A stretch of DNA of 64,000 bases from Neonectria sp. B-13. Lineage: Eukaryota; Ascomycota; Sordariomycetes; Hypocreales; Nectriaceae. The translations under genes and the position numbers were made by a program. Below, in pieces: positions 31,076 to 44,003 of the stretch; position 1 is the first letter of the stretch; every line of letters starts with the position of its first letter. The DNA lies in the NCBI GenBank assembly GCA_002682825.1, contig NOKP01000002.1, positions 1,369,132 to 1,433,131 of the forward strand, written 5' to 3'. The notes under the pieces were generated by a model, which had not been told where the DNA came from, did no database searches, and saw only the letters and a list, made by a program, of their open reading frames with translations.

Positions 31076-31971
31076 ATGTCTCGCCCTGAGGACACCCTGT
31101 ATGCGACACAATCCCCCCACCACGATGCCCCTCTAGCTCACATCCAAGCAGCGCGGCCGACGTTCACTATGATGATATCGAAGCCCGAAAGTACACGACG
31201 AGTTCCCGAATACAGAATATCCAGGCTTCCATGACCAGGCGAGCCCTGGAACTGCTCGATCTTAAGACACCGTCTCTTATCCTCGACGTGGGCTGCGGAA
31301 GCGGACTGTCCGGCGAGATTCTCTCCTCACTCGACTCGGAAGAAGGCGGCCCTCACACCTGGATTGGCATGGATGTGTCACCTTCAATGCTCGACATTGC
31401 TCTGCAGCGAGACGTCGAGGGTGATCTTATGCTGGCCGACATTGGCCAAGGCGTCCCCTTCCGTGCCGGCGCGTTCGACGCTGCCATCAGCATCTCCGCC
31501 ATCCAATGGCTCTGCAGCGCCGAGACGAGCGATACCTCCCCCGCCGGACGACTCACCCGTTTTTTTAACGGCCTGTACGCGTCACTGAAGCGGGGCGGAC
31601 GAGCTGTCTGCCAGTTCTACCCCAAGAACGACCAGCAACGGCACATGATCACCCAGGCCGCAGTGAAGGCAGGTTTCGGCGCCGGTCTCCTCGAGGACGA
31701 CCCCGGCACGAAGAACGTCAAGCTCTACCTCGTCCTGACAGTTGGAGGTGGCTCCATTGAGAACAAGGGCGGCGACATCACTGGCGTGGTTGAGGGCATG
31801 GACGACGTCGATATTATGGATGCCAGGAAGCAAATCAAGAGCAACAACACCGAGATACACAAGGGCAGCAAGGCCTGGATCGTCAAGAAGAAGGAGCAGA
31901 TGGAGAGGAAAGGCAAGGTCGTCAAGTCCACCTCCAAGTACACTGGGCGAAAGCGACGAATTGCATTTTAG
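31076..31971 (+). CDS. BUD23: 18S rRNA (guanine-N7)-methyltransferase Bud23
   Basis: Exon 1 (31076-31098) encodes MSRPEDTL. A 53-nt intron is followed by exon 2 (31152-31971), continuing AADVHYDDIEARKYTTSSRI, for a total of about 280 residues. The SAM-binding motif I LDVGCGSGLSGE is intact, followed by GMDVSPSMLDIA. The C-terminus is strongly basic (GKVVKSTSKYTGRKRRIAF), the conserved tail of the WBSCR22/Bud23 family. In yeast Bud23 with Trm112 methylates G1575 of 18S rRNA and assists 40S maturation in the nucleus. A gene model starting only at the ATG at 31231 would lose the conserved N-terminus; the short first exon restores it. Confidence 0.95.
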
Positions 31972-34429
31972 AGCAAAGACATGACCCTGCAATCCAGACG
32001 ATTGCTTGCATTTGCACGGCGTTGGTGGTTTGGTGGAACTGTTTCCATTTCGTACTAGATCAATTCTCAAAATTCCGATACCCATTGCTCACTTTATTTG
32101 TGTTTCTTCTAGACCTTCCGCCTCCTGCAAATCGCCGTCTCGATGAAGCGTGGCATCCTAGTCAATTGTAGTATCCTTGACCAGTCAAGCAGGCCGTGCT
32201 ATTTGAGAGCAAGTAGTAGCTTGAGAAGACCTCAACCTTCAATCGTTGACTGCTGAAAAAGTGTACTTACTGCCATCAAACAAACTACTTTCCAACTGTG
32301 GCTTTCCTTAACGGACAACGGTTTCCGTCCCCAGATTTTTAAGCTTCTCATTGATTGTGGATCCCCATCAATAGTGCTGGGTTCAGAGGGACCCCAGTGA
32401 TCTCGAATCCCCGCCGCTGCGCAGCACCGCATCGCTGGCAGGTGGTGTCGAAGCCACGCCAGGTTAGACTTAGGTGCAACGGGCGACGATGTGGGATTCT
32501 GTTCGTCAAGTGACCATCGAGGGCGAAGATTAAGAACATCCGATTGAGAGTGGCATAGAAATGCATCGCGTGATTCTAGTGTGTGAGCCAGATGACCGGC
32601 GAAACACAACGCTCCAGTCGCGGAATGGCATGAGGCTAGCCTGCATCTTAATGGTAACCCATCGATGAAACCCGGAATGCCCATCTACCTAGCATCAGAT
32701 ATCTTGGTCGATCACTAGACTAGTCAGTACCTGGGGACGGTGCCCAGCATGCATCTCTGGGGGTTGTCGCGGCCGCAGCTGGCCGGACGAGGACCTGGTC
32801 TTGTTCAGTCTGGACCACAGAGTGCTGGCTAGCTTGCATAGAACTTTTGCAAGACGCAACCCGTTAAGCCAATCATGGTACCTGTCAGATAATTTTCGCC
32901 ACTTTTAATGTCTAGAACAAACGGATCTACATTTTCTGTCTTGGTGGCCCCATCTCGACTCCGAGTGTCCGAAAGCTGCAGCGGATGCATACCACCATGC
33001 GTGGGATGTTTGAATGGGTAAACATGTAGGTCCACAAGGCTGCCGCCGCGCAACATACGTCATAGTGTGGCTCTAGCTGGAATGAGCCACGAGGACTAGG
33101 GTGGCGACGAGCGACGAGCGACATTCCAGCCAGCAAGGAACAGGAATAGTCCGTGGTCCATCTACCCAAGGAAGGATGGAGTAGTTTTGGTTAAGTTACT
33201 TCTACATTTTCTACCAATCTTCATGATACCAGCATGATTCCACTCATTTATGACATATTGCAACGTCCTATTGTATACTCGTCGAGTCTTTCGCATAAGT
33301 TTAAAGAAAGTTTCCACCTACAAGCAGGCACACCAAGCATTAAACGACCCAAGCAGAAATTTGAGACCACGATTCTCGGTTAGTTCAGTTGAGATGAGAC
33401 CTTATCGATCGACCTGCATTTTCGCATTTCTTGACCGTGTATGGATTACTTTCCTTCCTCATCGTGGGAAAGCTCTTCGCGGGTGATTGTAAGAAATGAG
33501 AAACGCCTGTAATTATTATAAGTCACATGAATTCACAAGCCATCTGTTTAGGAGTCACTGCTTGGGGTTCAACTTGAACCACGACGGTTGACTCGGTAGT
33601 TCGGAAAGGAGAACGCGCGAGACTGGCGTTACCGGCTGAAGGTTCTCCCCATGTGATAAGGGTACGGGGGATCTCCCTTGTGTGCATGGAAGAAGCTTGC
33701 ATGGAATAAGTCTGCATCGGATTCAGAATGCCTAGGATTGGTCCTCCTAAGTAGCCCGTGGCAATAAGATCGTCCGGCCTCATCACATTTGAGACATTTC
33801 CGAGAGGTTATTGGCTGCTAACGAGAAGGGTCGCTTGAGGCTAGATTTGTATGATGATCCGCTAGTACGTAGTAAGATCACTACGCCAAAGAATGGGTCA
33901 TGCAGTCTAGATAGCAACATCTAGAAATTCCCGCCTGCCCTATGTTGAAGTTGATGAGGCTCTTCATTCTTCGTAAACGTGACAGATTGAAACACAGGTC
34001 TTTGCTTGAGTCACATGGATGGTGGACCCTGCTGGACCCGGGCTTGGGACTGGGAGATAGGATCAGGGGGGGCTTCCTTCGGAGCGGGATCTAAAAAAGC
34101 ATAGGCCCCTCCTTCCTTCCAAATCCAGACAAGTCTAGACCCTCCAGGCTCCACTGCCGGGCATTCGATCGCCACTTTAGCTGGGTTCCTTCTTGCCCAC
34201 GACCCAAGATGATAACCTGACGCAACTTGCATGTTACAACTGCACTGCCCTGTGGCCACGAGCATTTCCAACGTAAACTCCAGGAGGCTCACGCACCTCG
34301 CCCTGGCTGACGCCCTGCACTGTCTCCCGTCCATACTACTGGAGCGACGGGACTCAGAGCCGCGACTCCATCGTGGTTCACCGCACCCGCACCCGCCGCC
34401 GCCGCCGCCGCCGCCGTGTCCTCCCTGCA
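31972..34429. other. Gene-free stretch of about 2.5 kb with a GCC-repeat leader
   Basis: No coding region is supported. A (GCC)n tract at about 34393-34417 lies immediately before the histidine kinase start and is probably within its 5' leader. Confidence 0.55.
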
Positions 34430-37400
34430 ATGACCAACAGGGGAGCGCCCTTCCGGTCCGTGACCGAGTCGGCTCGTGAACGCGAGACTTACAGGTTCGT
34501 CTGATGGCTCTAGTCGTCTTGTTTTCCTTCGTATCATGCCCCGGATCATCAATGCACACTAATCCGATGATTCCCTGATGCATCCTGTCTCCCCTTTCAT
34601 TTTATCACTCGGGCTAATCGCCCGCCGCGTCGTCCTGCAGATACTCTACGTCCCTCCTGTCGACTACTATCTTGAACGAGCATGGCTGTCTACTTCCAAC
34701 CCACAAGTTGGTGACTGCCGATGACACCGCCCTCACAGCCTTTGCTCAGCTCGGTAATTGCCAGACCGGCACCGCACGGTCGTTGATCTCACTCTTCGAC
34801 GAAAACTACCAGTACATCATCGCCGAGGCAACACCCACCCTGCCTCTGGTACCCAACCTCCGGCATGAGGATCGCAACGAGGACTTGATGCATTGCGGCA
34901 CCGCCATCCCCCGGAGCCATGGCGTTTGCGAATCCACGCTTTATGAACCGAGGCCGTCCCAGGACCAAGTCAACAAGGACCCGACCGAACTTCCCGTTAC
35001 CATCGTTCGCGATCTCATGGCCAATCCCGAATTTGCGACCAAGCCTTACTGCCAACCCGGTGGCTCTGCTCACTTCTATGCCGCCGTTCCCATTCGAACA
35101 AGCAAGGGAATAAATATTGGAGTTTATTGCGTCTTTCATTCGGAGCCACTCCACGCTTGGGGCGACCAGCACAACCAAATCTTACAAAACATTTCGAGGG
35201 CCATCATGCGCCATCTTGAGGGCAACAGAGCAAGAGCTGCCCACAGGCGCAGCGAGCGCATGAACAGGGGCATTGGGTCTTTCGTCGAACAGAAAGCTAC
35301 CATGTCGGGTTGGAGGCTTGGGCCACACGCTGCGGCGTTCGAGGACAATGGTAGAGTCGAGGGGGCTCTCAATGCCAAGCAGCAGGATCGCCAGGATCTG
35401 CAAGATTTGCGGACAGATCAGAGGGCTTCCAGAAATAGCTCGAACGCACACCCCCACTTCCGACCAAGTGCATCGCCAGATGGACAGTTACACGACGAAC
35501 AAGCAGTCACGGCGAAACCAGGACCGACGACACCCTCACCTCCGCTGTTTTCAACTGGGTGCTGCACCACGACAGCCGCCCAACCACCAGCAGGACATGA
35601 GTCATCTCGGCAAAACGCACTCGACTTCATATTTTCAAGAGCTGCCAACCTGATCAGGGAATCTATCGAGGTCGAAGGCTGCCTTTTTCTTGACGCCGCG
35701 TCTGGGTCATTTGGCGCGCTGGGTAGTCCACCCGGCCGAGATGACAAAGAACCTTCAAGCCCCTACGTGTCCACCTATAGCATGAAAAGCAGCAGTGGGA
35801 GCAGTAGTAGCAGTGATGAAAGCAAGGGCGCCTCTGACCGACAAGAATGGCCGCCTTGTCGAGTGCTTGGTTTCTCCACGTCGGACAAGTCCAGCGTTGA
35901 CGGGGAAATGAATCTGGCCCTTCACACAGATGTGGCAGAAGAGTTCCTTTCTACCCTCTTGCGGAGGTATCCAAGGGGCAAAATCTTCGTTTTTAGTGCA
36001 AATGGCGAGCTGCAATCCAGCGATTCATCTGAGGAGGACCAAACTGGGATAGTGAATGACCAAGGCTTACCCGGGTTTCACCAGAACATACCTCGAAAGA
36101 AGAACCGCTGCAATCCATGGGCGCGACAAAAAGAAGGCCAAGTTATACTGACGATTTTTCCGGAAGCGCGCAGTGTGGCCTTCGTACCTGTTTGGGACCC
36201 GAGGAGAAATAGATGGTTTGCCGGTGGATTCGTCTACAGCAAAACGCCAACTCGGATCTTCTTAACCGAGACAGAGTTGAGTTACCTAAGGGCCTTTGGG
36301 ACACTGGCCATGGCGGAAAGCGCAAAACACGAAATCTTGCTCGATGAAAAGGCCAAATCGGACGCCCTGAGCTCCCTTTCCCACGAGCTGCGCTCTCCAC
36401 TCCATGGCATTATCCTTGGTATTGAATTACTCAATGACACGGACCTAAGCGTTGTCCAAGGCGATATTGCACATACACTTGAGACCTGTGGCCGTACGCT
36501 GAGCGATACCCTGGATCATCTCCTCGACTTTTCCAAGATTAATAACTTCATGGCGACTACGAAGAAGCAGCAGCGAGCAGCTGTTGGTCGAGGAGTTCGC
36601 CATGGCATGACCAAAACCATCGAGGCCGGGATGATGAGCATATCTTCTATCGTCAGGCTTGATCGTCTGGCCGAGGAAGTCGTCGAGAGCGTCTTTGCTG
36701 GCTTCAACTTTCAGCAACTGTCAATCTCGCAGTTTGCCAGCCGCAACCGTGGTACCCACCCCGACGTCACTGCCAATCACCGACTAGACAGGGCACAAGC
36801 AGAGGAAGAGCTAGGTCCCGCCAAACTGCTGTCTGGAGAACTTCAAATGACGTTTGGAGATGTGTCGATATTCCTAATGGTCGACCCGACTTGTGACTGG
36901 ACCTTTCACACCCAACCCGGAGCATTACGTCGAATTATCATGAATCTTTTCGGGAATGCCTTAAAATATACTGAGAGGGGTATCATCAAAGTCTTACTTA
37001 CTCAAAAACAAGCTAGGAAGAGGTCTCGCGATGAGGAGAGGCTTGTGACCATTACGATCACTGACACGGGGTCGGGGATCAGCCAGGACTTCCTTCAAAA
37101 CGACCTGTTCAAACCCTTCTCACAAGAAAACCACTTGGCTCCAGGCACAGGGCTTGGTCTGAGCCTTGTCAAGAAAATGACGTCGCAGTTGCGCGGGCAT
37201 GTATCTGTCCACAGTCGCATCGGACTCGGGACAACAGTCAGTGTGACATTGCCGCTTGTACAGGCGATTCCGCTTCACGGGGAGAGGCCGGAGCAATCGG
37301 ACGACGAGCTTGTGCAGTTCGTGAAAGAACTTCGCGGGCTTCGCATCTGTATTCTGGGATTTGACGAGCACAACTCGGACGGCGATGCGCTCGGTACAGA

Positions 37401-38402
37401 TCACGGAGTTCATGACGGCAATACCTTGATACAAGCAATCTGTCGCAACTGGCTTCACCTCGAAGTTATGTCGGCGTCACAAATTAAGACTTTCACCCCG
37501 GACCTTGTTTTGTTGACGGAAAGCGCAATGGCCACACGCAATCAGAGCGACATACTAACTAAGCCCCCGTGTGTTGTTGTTTGTGCAAACGCTCTTTTAG
37601 CGTACCAGCGTTCGACCGCGCCTAAGCTTGTTGACCATCCTGGGTTCATCGAGTATATCTCACAACCGTACGTACCTTTGTCCGTGTATCTAATCAGTAG
37701 AACTAACAAGTGATTAGCATCGGCCCTCACAAGCTCGGCAAGATATTGCTCTTGGTTTTCAAACGGTGGACGAATTTGCAGACAGTTCGGTCGCCGACAG
37801 AGACAAGCGAGCAAACATTTAAGTTTACGCCTAATATCACGGAACTTTCTCCGTCTCAATCAGGGGTGGAAACACCCAGATTCTTCGAACGGTTCATGCT
37901 TCCTTCATCGGCCCCGGAGCCGATGGACATCTGGCAGCCTATGCCCTCAAATCATGACGAGTCTCAATCCGAATTTAAGAAGCCAAGACTTACGCCGCCA
38001 GCCTCAATCGCTGGTGGGAAGACGGAATATCTTCTGGTTGATGACAATCCTATCAACCTGAAAATCCTTGCGGCGTACCTGAAGAAGCTTGGCCAGGTCT
38101 ATCGGACAGCGACAAACGGCCAGGAAGCTTTGGACGCTTACAAGCAAGACCCCGGTGGCTGCCGGTTCATCTTCTTGGACGTCTCCATGCCAGTCATGGA
38201 TGGCTTCGCAGCCAGCCGGGAGATTCGAGCATATGAACGAGAGAACGGCATCAAATCTGCGTTCATCGTCGCGCTTACTGGGTTGGCCTCTGCAGAAGCA
38301 CAGCGCGAAGCCTTGGGGAGCGGCATGGATCTGTTCCTCACGAAGCCGGTGCACCTAAGGGAGTTGAACTCCATTTTAAAGTCGCACGGTGTTGTATCCT
38401 GA
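34430..38402 (+). CDS. Hybrid histidine kinase (GAF, HisKA, HATPase, receiver)
   Basis: Three exons, 34430-34494, 34641-37667 and 37718-38402, join in frame to about 1258 residues. Exon 1 encodes MTNRGAPFRSVTESARERET, the usual start of this fungal kinase group. A GAF-like sensor follows (residues about 45-220), then a disordered Ser-rich region. The H-box SHELRSPLHG carries the phosphorylatable His603; next come the N-box (NLFGNALKY), G1 (DTGSGI) and G2 (GTGLGLSLV). After an acidic linker, the receiver domain has LLVDDNP and the phosphoacceptor Asp1185 in FLDVSMPVMDG, with a later TKP lysine. No transmembrane segment is seen, so it is a cytosolic sensor that would feed the Ypd1-Skn7/Ssk1 phosphorelay. 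The signal is unknown. All catalytic residues appear intact. Confidence 0.95.
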
Positions 38403-39715
38403 AACCCTTCTGGCCATCCACCATGTTGCTTTTAACGGCGAAGAAGATTTCCAGGAACTGAGAGAGTGATCTCCAACCGAGACGGCGAATCCCTGAGATC
38501 CTGCACAGGCGCCAAGTGCTGCCCCAAATCACTCTGCGGAGGGCTGGTTTGCAATCGCCAGCCTTCTTCGTCTGGAGACACCAAAGACTTTTGGGTTTAG
38601 TCGCCCAGATGCTGCCTGCATTGAGGAAGTTTTCCTATCTTGCAGTTGATGGTATAGCGATGCAAAAGCCATCTGTAATAGGCCTCTGAGAGACGGCAGC
38701 AGCAAGCAGGGTTCATTGAAACCCGCTGCGCTGCGCTCCATGCACCATGATTCACTCAATCAAGTAGAATACACGGCGCAATAGTTAAAATAAACAATAA
38801 ATACAAAGAAACAAACTTGTTTAAATGACAAAAAGATTCGCCGCACCAGTCCTACCCGCAAGTAAGCTAATACGCACCTCACATCTGCATACAACGACTC
38901 ACGCCGCTGCAACCGGGCGTCCCTCTTTTAACAAGCGCTCATCAAGACTTTTCGGTGTTTGCCAAAGCCCCAGCTCACATCTGATGGGAGATCAACATTC
39001 AGTGTGACTGAGCGCTACAGTGGAGAACGCGGCCATTCTTGGGTATTCAGCTTGCTCGGTGACTCTGCACCCTGCTGTCCCTCAGGTCCAGTCCACTGGG
39101 GTACTTGAATTTTGCCCTGGCACGAAATAAGAGCCTGTAATGATCATCCGCGACTCGCTAGAACCCTCATCCAGGTCCTTGGGACGCCCCAGCAAATTGC
39201 AAACCCCCAGGAATCTGAACAGGAACGGAGTAATTAGCCGCCTGAAGCCCCTGTGAGCCCCGTCGTCTAGGCGGCCTTGATTGACAAGGCGAGAATTGAC
39301 ACGGTCGGGGCGTGCTTCGAACCCACGACCTCTCGCTGTCCAGCCAGTTTAGCTCGATCGAGGACCCGTGAAGTGCCGATCTGAATGCATCAGGCCGGGA
39401 GGTGTGCCAGCCTGAGCAATGGACCCTCTGGCCGTTAGACCAGATGACCCGCCAGCATCTGCGAGTTTCACGCGCGTTACGATTTTATTCCGGTGTATAA
39501 GGACGTGGCGTAAACTTGCTCACTGCACCACCAAAACTGGTCAGAATAATGACGAGGAACAATGCATATGCAATCTCTGGGGTCATGATTCGATAGTATT
39601 AGTTATGTCAGGTGGTAAATCTTCTTCCTTTCCCAGCCGTTAAACATTCCCAATTAACCCAAACACTCATATCCAACATACAACTCCCCAAATACAAGCC
39701 CGGCGCAAAGTCCTT
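38403..39715. other. Intergenic region of about 1.3 kb, containing a tRNA-like 3' fragment
   Basis: No coding region is recognised. Near 39300-39355, minus strand, a piece reads AGGTC-GTGGG-TTCGAAG-CACGC-CCCGACC, matching the variable loop, T-arm and 3' acceptor strand of a tRNA, but no matching 5' half exists. A GCCTTG-ATTGA-CAAGGC hairpin lies beside it at about 39270-39286. Confidence 0.4.
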
Positions 39716-40875
39716 TTACTTTCTCGGCTGGGTATTATCCCCCCCCATTTCGTAGATGGGGTCCGCTTCGCGAGCCTCATGCCCCGGGGCTTCAAATGCC
39801 TCCTGAATTGGAGGTTCGGTGGTCTCGTAACCTGGAGCTTGGTACGCAGGCGCAGGGAACGGATGGCCATGCCAACCCGCCTGCGAGACCGGACTGATGG
39901 CGGCGCTGGATGGACTGGCTGTCGAGTGCCGCCAGTTCATCGTCGCCTGCTTCACCTCGGGCGTCATCACTGTGGCCTGATCATATGGTTGCTGGGCTGG
40001 CGGCGTGTAGTCTGTGGCTGGGGCCACTGTGGCAGCCTGTTTGCGTTTCTTGTCACGTCGAAGGAAGAAGAAGATGCCGAAGATGAAGAGGGCGATGATA
40101 ACCAAGCCTCCGATCACGCCGCCGACGATGGCACCGATGGGGGTTTTGTGTTCTTTGGGCGGATCTGGGGGAACAGTACTCGTCCCGCCGGGAGTGTCAT
40201 CCGTTACTGTGACCGTCGATCGCGTTGACGAAGTACTCGTTGAAGTGGTCTGCGGTCCATTTGAGATAAGCGTAGTGATGAACTCGGCAGCGTCTTGGCC
40301 CAAGTAGGTAAAATCCACGCTTTGGATGTTTTCCACCGACGTCGACGCGCATCTGTAATCGCGGACGCCGTCTGGAAAGTCGTAGGTACGGCAAAATGGC
40401 TTATTCGTATCGGTGCTGCAAGAAGCGGATTAATGAATAAGGAAAAGACCGTATGCTAGTGTTCTTACCATCGCAGATTCCACGTATTGCTCTGGCACAC
40501 GTCGTTGCAAGACGATATATCGGTGAATTCGACCAGAGGGACGCAGCTGGTGTGCAGAACTCCTCCGCAACCAATGGCGTCGAGTTGGTGCACCTCCCAT
40601 GAACATATCTTGTTGTTCCCGCAAGTAATCGCCGCGCCTGCTTCCCCCGAGAGGTACCCGCAAGTCTCATCCGGAGCCATGGTGACTGTGATGGTGAAAT
40701 AGGTCGACGTCTCGCGCTTCCTCAGTTCAACATGGTCCAGTAGCTCGGCAAATACGGTCGGCATGGCTTGTTCATATGCGAGGCCGACTGCCTGGCGGGC
40801 TGGTACCATGGCGTTGACATCGTGTAAGAGCGCCCCCAGGAGGAGGACTTCCGCAGAGAGGGGTGACCAATACAT
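39716..40875 (-). CDS. Single-pass fungal cell-surface protein with Cys-rich ectodomain
   Basis: Exons 40875-40469 and 40415-39716 join in frame to about 368 residues. A hydrophobic N-terminus (SAEVLLLGALLH) suggests a signal peptide. The ectodomain has spaced cysteines (TCGYLSGEAGAAITCGNNKI, CSWE, CGGV, CQSN, FCRTYD, YRCAS), then a Ser/Thr-rich linker, then one transmembrane helix (GAIVGGVIGGLVIIALFIFG) and a basic stop-transfer (RRDKKRK). The cytosolic tail is Pro/Gln-rich (PPAQQPYDQ). This plan recurs in many ascomycete surface proteins, some of them WSC-like stress sensors, but no WSC motif is clear. The ligand and role are unknown. Confidence 0.82.
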
Positions 40876-43800
40876 TGCAAAACAAACTGGAAGGATTACT
40901 TGAGCAGCTGCAGGTTGGAATCTATTGAGCAATGGAGGGCATCAAGTGATGAAGGGCCGGGGGGATTAAAGTTAAGTATGCGCCCCAGACTGAGGCTCGC
41001 AGCGTCGCTCAGCTGATCCAGCCACTGCAATAAGCCGAAGCAAAAACAGCCAGAAGGTGACGCTAAGAATGCGGCGCCGATACATATGGAATTATTGGCG
41101 ATAGTTCATTGCCTCGACGAATCTGCTCTCATGTGGCTTGCAGGAGCTGAACATACCGTCACTCACCTTACGAGGCTGCGAGGCAGAGGGACAAACCGGG
41201 CCTGGTTAGGTTGGGGAGCTTAATTGATAGGTCAAATCCCACTCATACTTCAACATGGTGATGCTTTGAATGATATGATGTGCCTGTTCGCCAGCGATCC
41301 CTTTGTCGGTCCAGCTTATGACACTGAGTGTACTTCGTAGTTCATCTGTGATCATGCGGAGCTGGCCAGTCCATATATGCCTGCGCTTTTACACACCATC
41401 TCATTATACCTGTCGTCTAGGAAATAAGTACAAAATTAGGACCTGTCAACCACCAACTCCTATCGTGAAGCCTTTGACACTCACACCATCTCCGCAAGCC
41501 GCTGAAATGGTCCAGAACCCTTGGATCTGCTTAAGCCGCAACCAAGATGTTTCAGCTCAGGCGTTTTTCCTGCTACGGTTCCCTGCGCTTACCGAAGTAG
41601 CGTCTCTTGATGCTAAATAAAATACATTTGCAGAATCAGGCTCGGTAAGTTCCGGTGGAGGCGCTCCCAAGCCATTGTCCAAGGGTGGTCGGTTTTTGGC
41701 CTCGGCCAAGGATGCATGTATTCGTAGCTTGGAATCTTAACCAAGCACGCCGACTAGCCTCCAATGAAGTCGCTCGTCCTCCAGCTAACCCGAGTCTAAT
41801 AGCGATTAGGTCGTGGCTTGTTACGCCGACAACTCAATTTATATCTAGATCCGAGTAACTCGTTGTTAGTGCTTGGAAGGCTGAATTTGGCTCATCTGCG
41901 TGGACGGATGCGATGTTTCTTGTGCGGACGTGATGCACCTAAGAGGTGGCTGGGGGTTTCCGCGTGTGGTGGAATGTCGCTCACTTGCTCCGTACCTTTC
42001 TCATGCCGAAATCGGCTTGGCTACGATGGACAAAATGAGATCAAGGAGCTCAAGTTCTGCACTTTCATCTTGAATGTTTTGTCTGGATGGAGAAATTCGA
42101 TGAGTTCAGGAACTGTGACTCGAATCAAAAGTCGAGCATCTTTGAAGGCTTCTACAGTAACCCATCTTTTCAGCTCGATCAACTACCTCATGATCGGTCT
42201 ACAAGTGGATCACATTTTCCTTGACTGGCAAGCCGCCAAGATCATCACCAGTCATCTCGACAGTACTCACTGATCCACTCCGGTGCTCACAACCTAGGTA
42301 TTGAAGTATTATCGCCATTTTATAGCCCAGAGATCCCCTTTCATACAAACGATGCTCATTATAAGTGTGTACATCTTGATTTTGGGTATAACTGACGAAT
42401 GTGATTATTGGTTACAACTCCTACCCTGTAGGTTCTGCAAGGTAGTGCCAGAAGAAGAGTTAGTCCACACACAAAAGTATTCCTATTAGTGATATAAGCC
42501 TATGATGTCTTATTATTCATATGATCGAGTACACTCACTTTAACCCTTCATCTCTGCACATTACGTTCACGGTTCTACACTCTCCGGAATTGGTAATTAT
42601 GAGAAAAGACACCTAAACGTAGAGTGCTGCAGACCACGATACCGATAATCAAGTTGATGCGTCTCAAATGAGTCATAATAAAACTTCAGATAAAAGCTGC
42701 AATAGGCAAGTATTGCTTTCTCGAAAGGATTTCATCCCTGCCAGTCGATTTTGCATCTCATGCTTCAGGGAGCCGTATAAGAGACCCAGCACTTCAAATC
42801 TCTCCTTTACAATGCAGGGATGGACTCCACTAGGTGACAACGAGGATAACTTTCACCGCCTGCATTCATTCTCTAAGCGAGGCTGAGTTGGTCGTGTGCT
42901 AAGACGGAAGTGAATAGTTGGTAAGGTCCGGTTTCATCAACATCGAGACATCGGACACTGACCCCTACTTCTTGTTAGCACAGTCCCGACTTTTCCACCA
43001 ACGCCATTTTCGGTTGGCACTAGCACCATGTCATGTTCGTAGTCCACGATGGAGCACCCGGTTTCCAGAGCTCGGGCTGTCGTTGGTCCGACCCTGAACC
43101 AAGTCCCGGGAGCCGTCAGATGTTAGGTCGGACTGTTTCAGCCATTTCACATTGACTTGGCATCAAGCCACACTGTGAGTTTCCATTCCACCATCATGTG
43201 CCTGTCAAACCTGAAATGTTCATTAATAAGACATGCATGTGGCCGGAAGAGTATCCGCCTTTCAAATTCTAGGTAGTTAGAGGCCTCGTGACATTTCTGC
43301 TGCCTTCTGTCTCGCCAACGTCCTCAAAGTCACCATCGCCCCGCAATGAACATGTTTGATGGCCCCAGCTTCAAACAAGACCCCTTAGGGGTTGAAATTG
43401 TTTGGACGAAGAACAATGAGGAATACGCTAAAATCCTTCGGAGCTGTCATCCGCTATCCTAGGCAGTACGCGTAGTACGATGCCAAGGTGATCCGACCTT
43501 TAGCGCGTTCAAAGATTGGAATCCATGGATCTGGGGTTGGGAAGTAGATGATTGAGATTTCAGGCAGGGAGCAAAATGGATGATAGGATTTATACCATGA
43601 AAGAAGATGAAATTAAGGTCGATCGTCCAGACTGCTGTGACAAGCCACTGGGAAAGGGCTGCGCCTTACGACACCCTGACAGATCCTTGATGAATCTGTT
43701 GGTAGAACCTTGAAAGATCTGTTGGTCGCTTCTTGAAGGATTTGTTGGCAATTCATTGAAGGACCCGCTAGCAGGCCCTGTTTGATTGCCATGAGTCGCG

Positions 43801-44003
43801 ATATCGTACGGAGTTAGGAATCACCAGTTTGGGCATGAACAGGACGTTAAAATTCCAGGTATAAGACGTAGTTACATCTCGAAAGTATTTGGCAACTACC
43901 AGTCAGTCTATCACAGTCCCTACATTCTTACATTCTTGCATTCTTGCATTTTTATTCATTCTTTCACAACCAACTTTTGAACACTTTCTTTAAACCACCA
44001 GCC
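40876..44003. other. Gene desert of about 3.1 kb with a CATTCTT run before the next gene
   Basis: No coding region is supported. Imperfect units of about 24 bp (CCTTGAAAGATCTGTTGGT-like) occur four times at about 43680-43775. CATTCTTR repeats lie at 43921-43975 in the leader of the gene at 44004. Confidence 0.55.

Noticed and set aside
34011..34583. 190-codon minus-strand frame with a Gly run
   Set aside because: It arises from the (GCC)n tract and overlaps the kinase first exon; no domain.
41818..42273. 151-codon plus-strand frame in the 3-kb desert
   Set aside because: Low-complexity content, no homology-like motif, no splice or promoter context.
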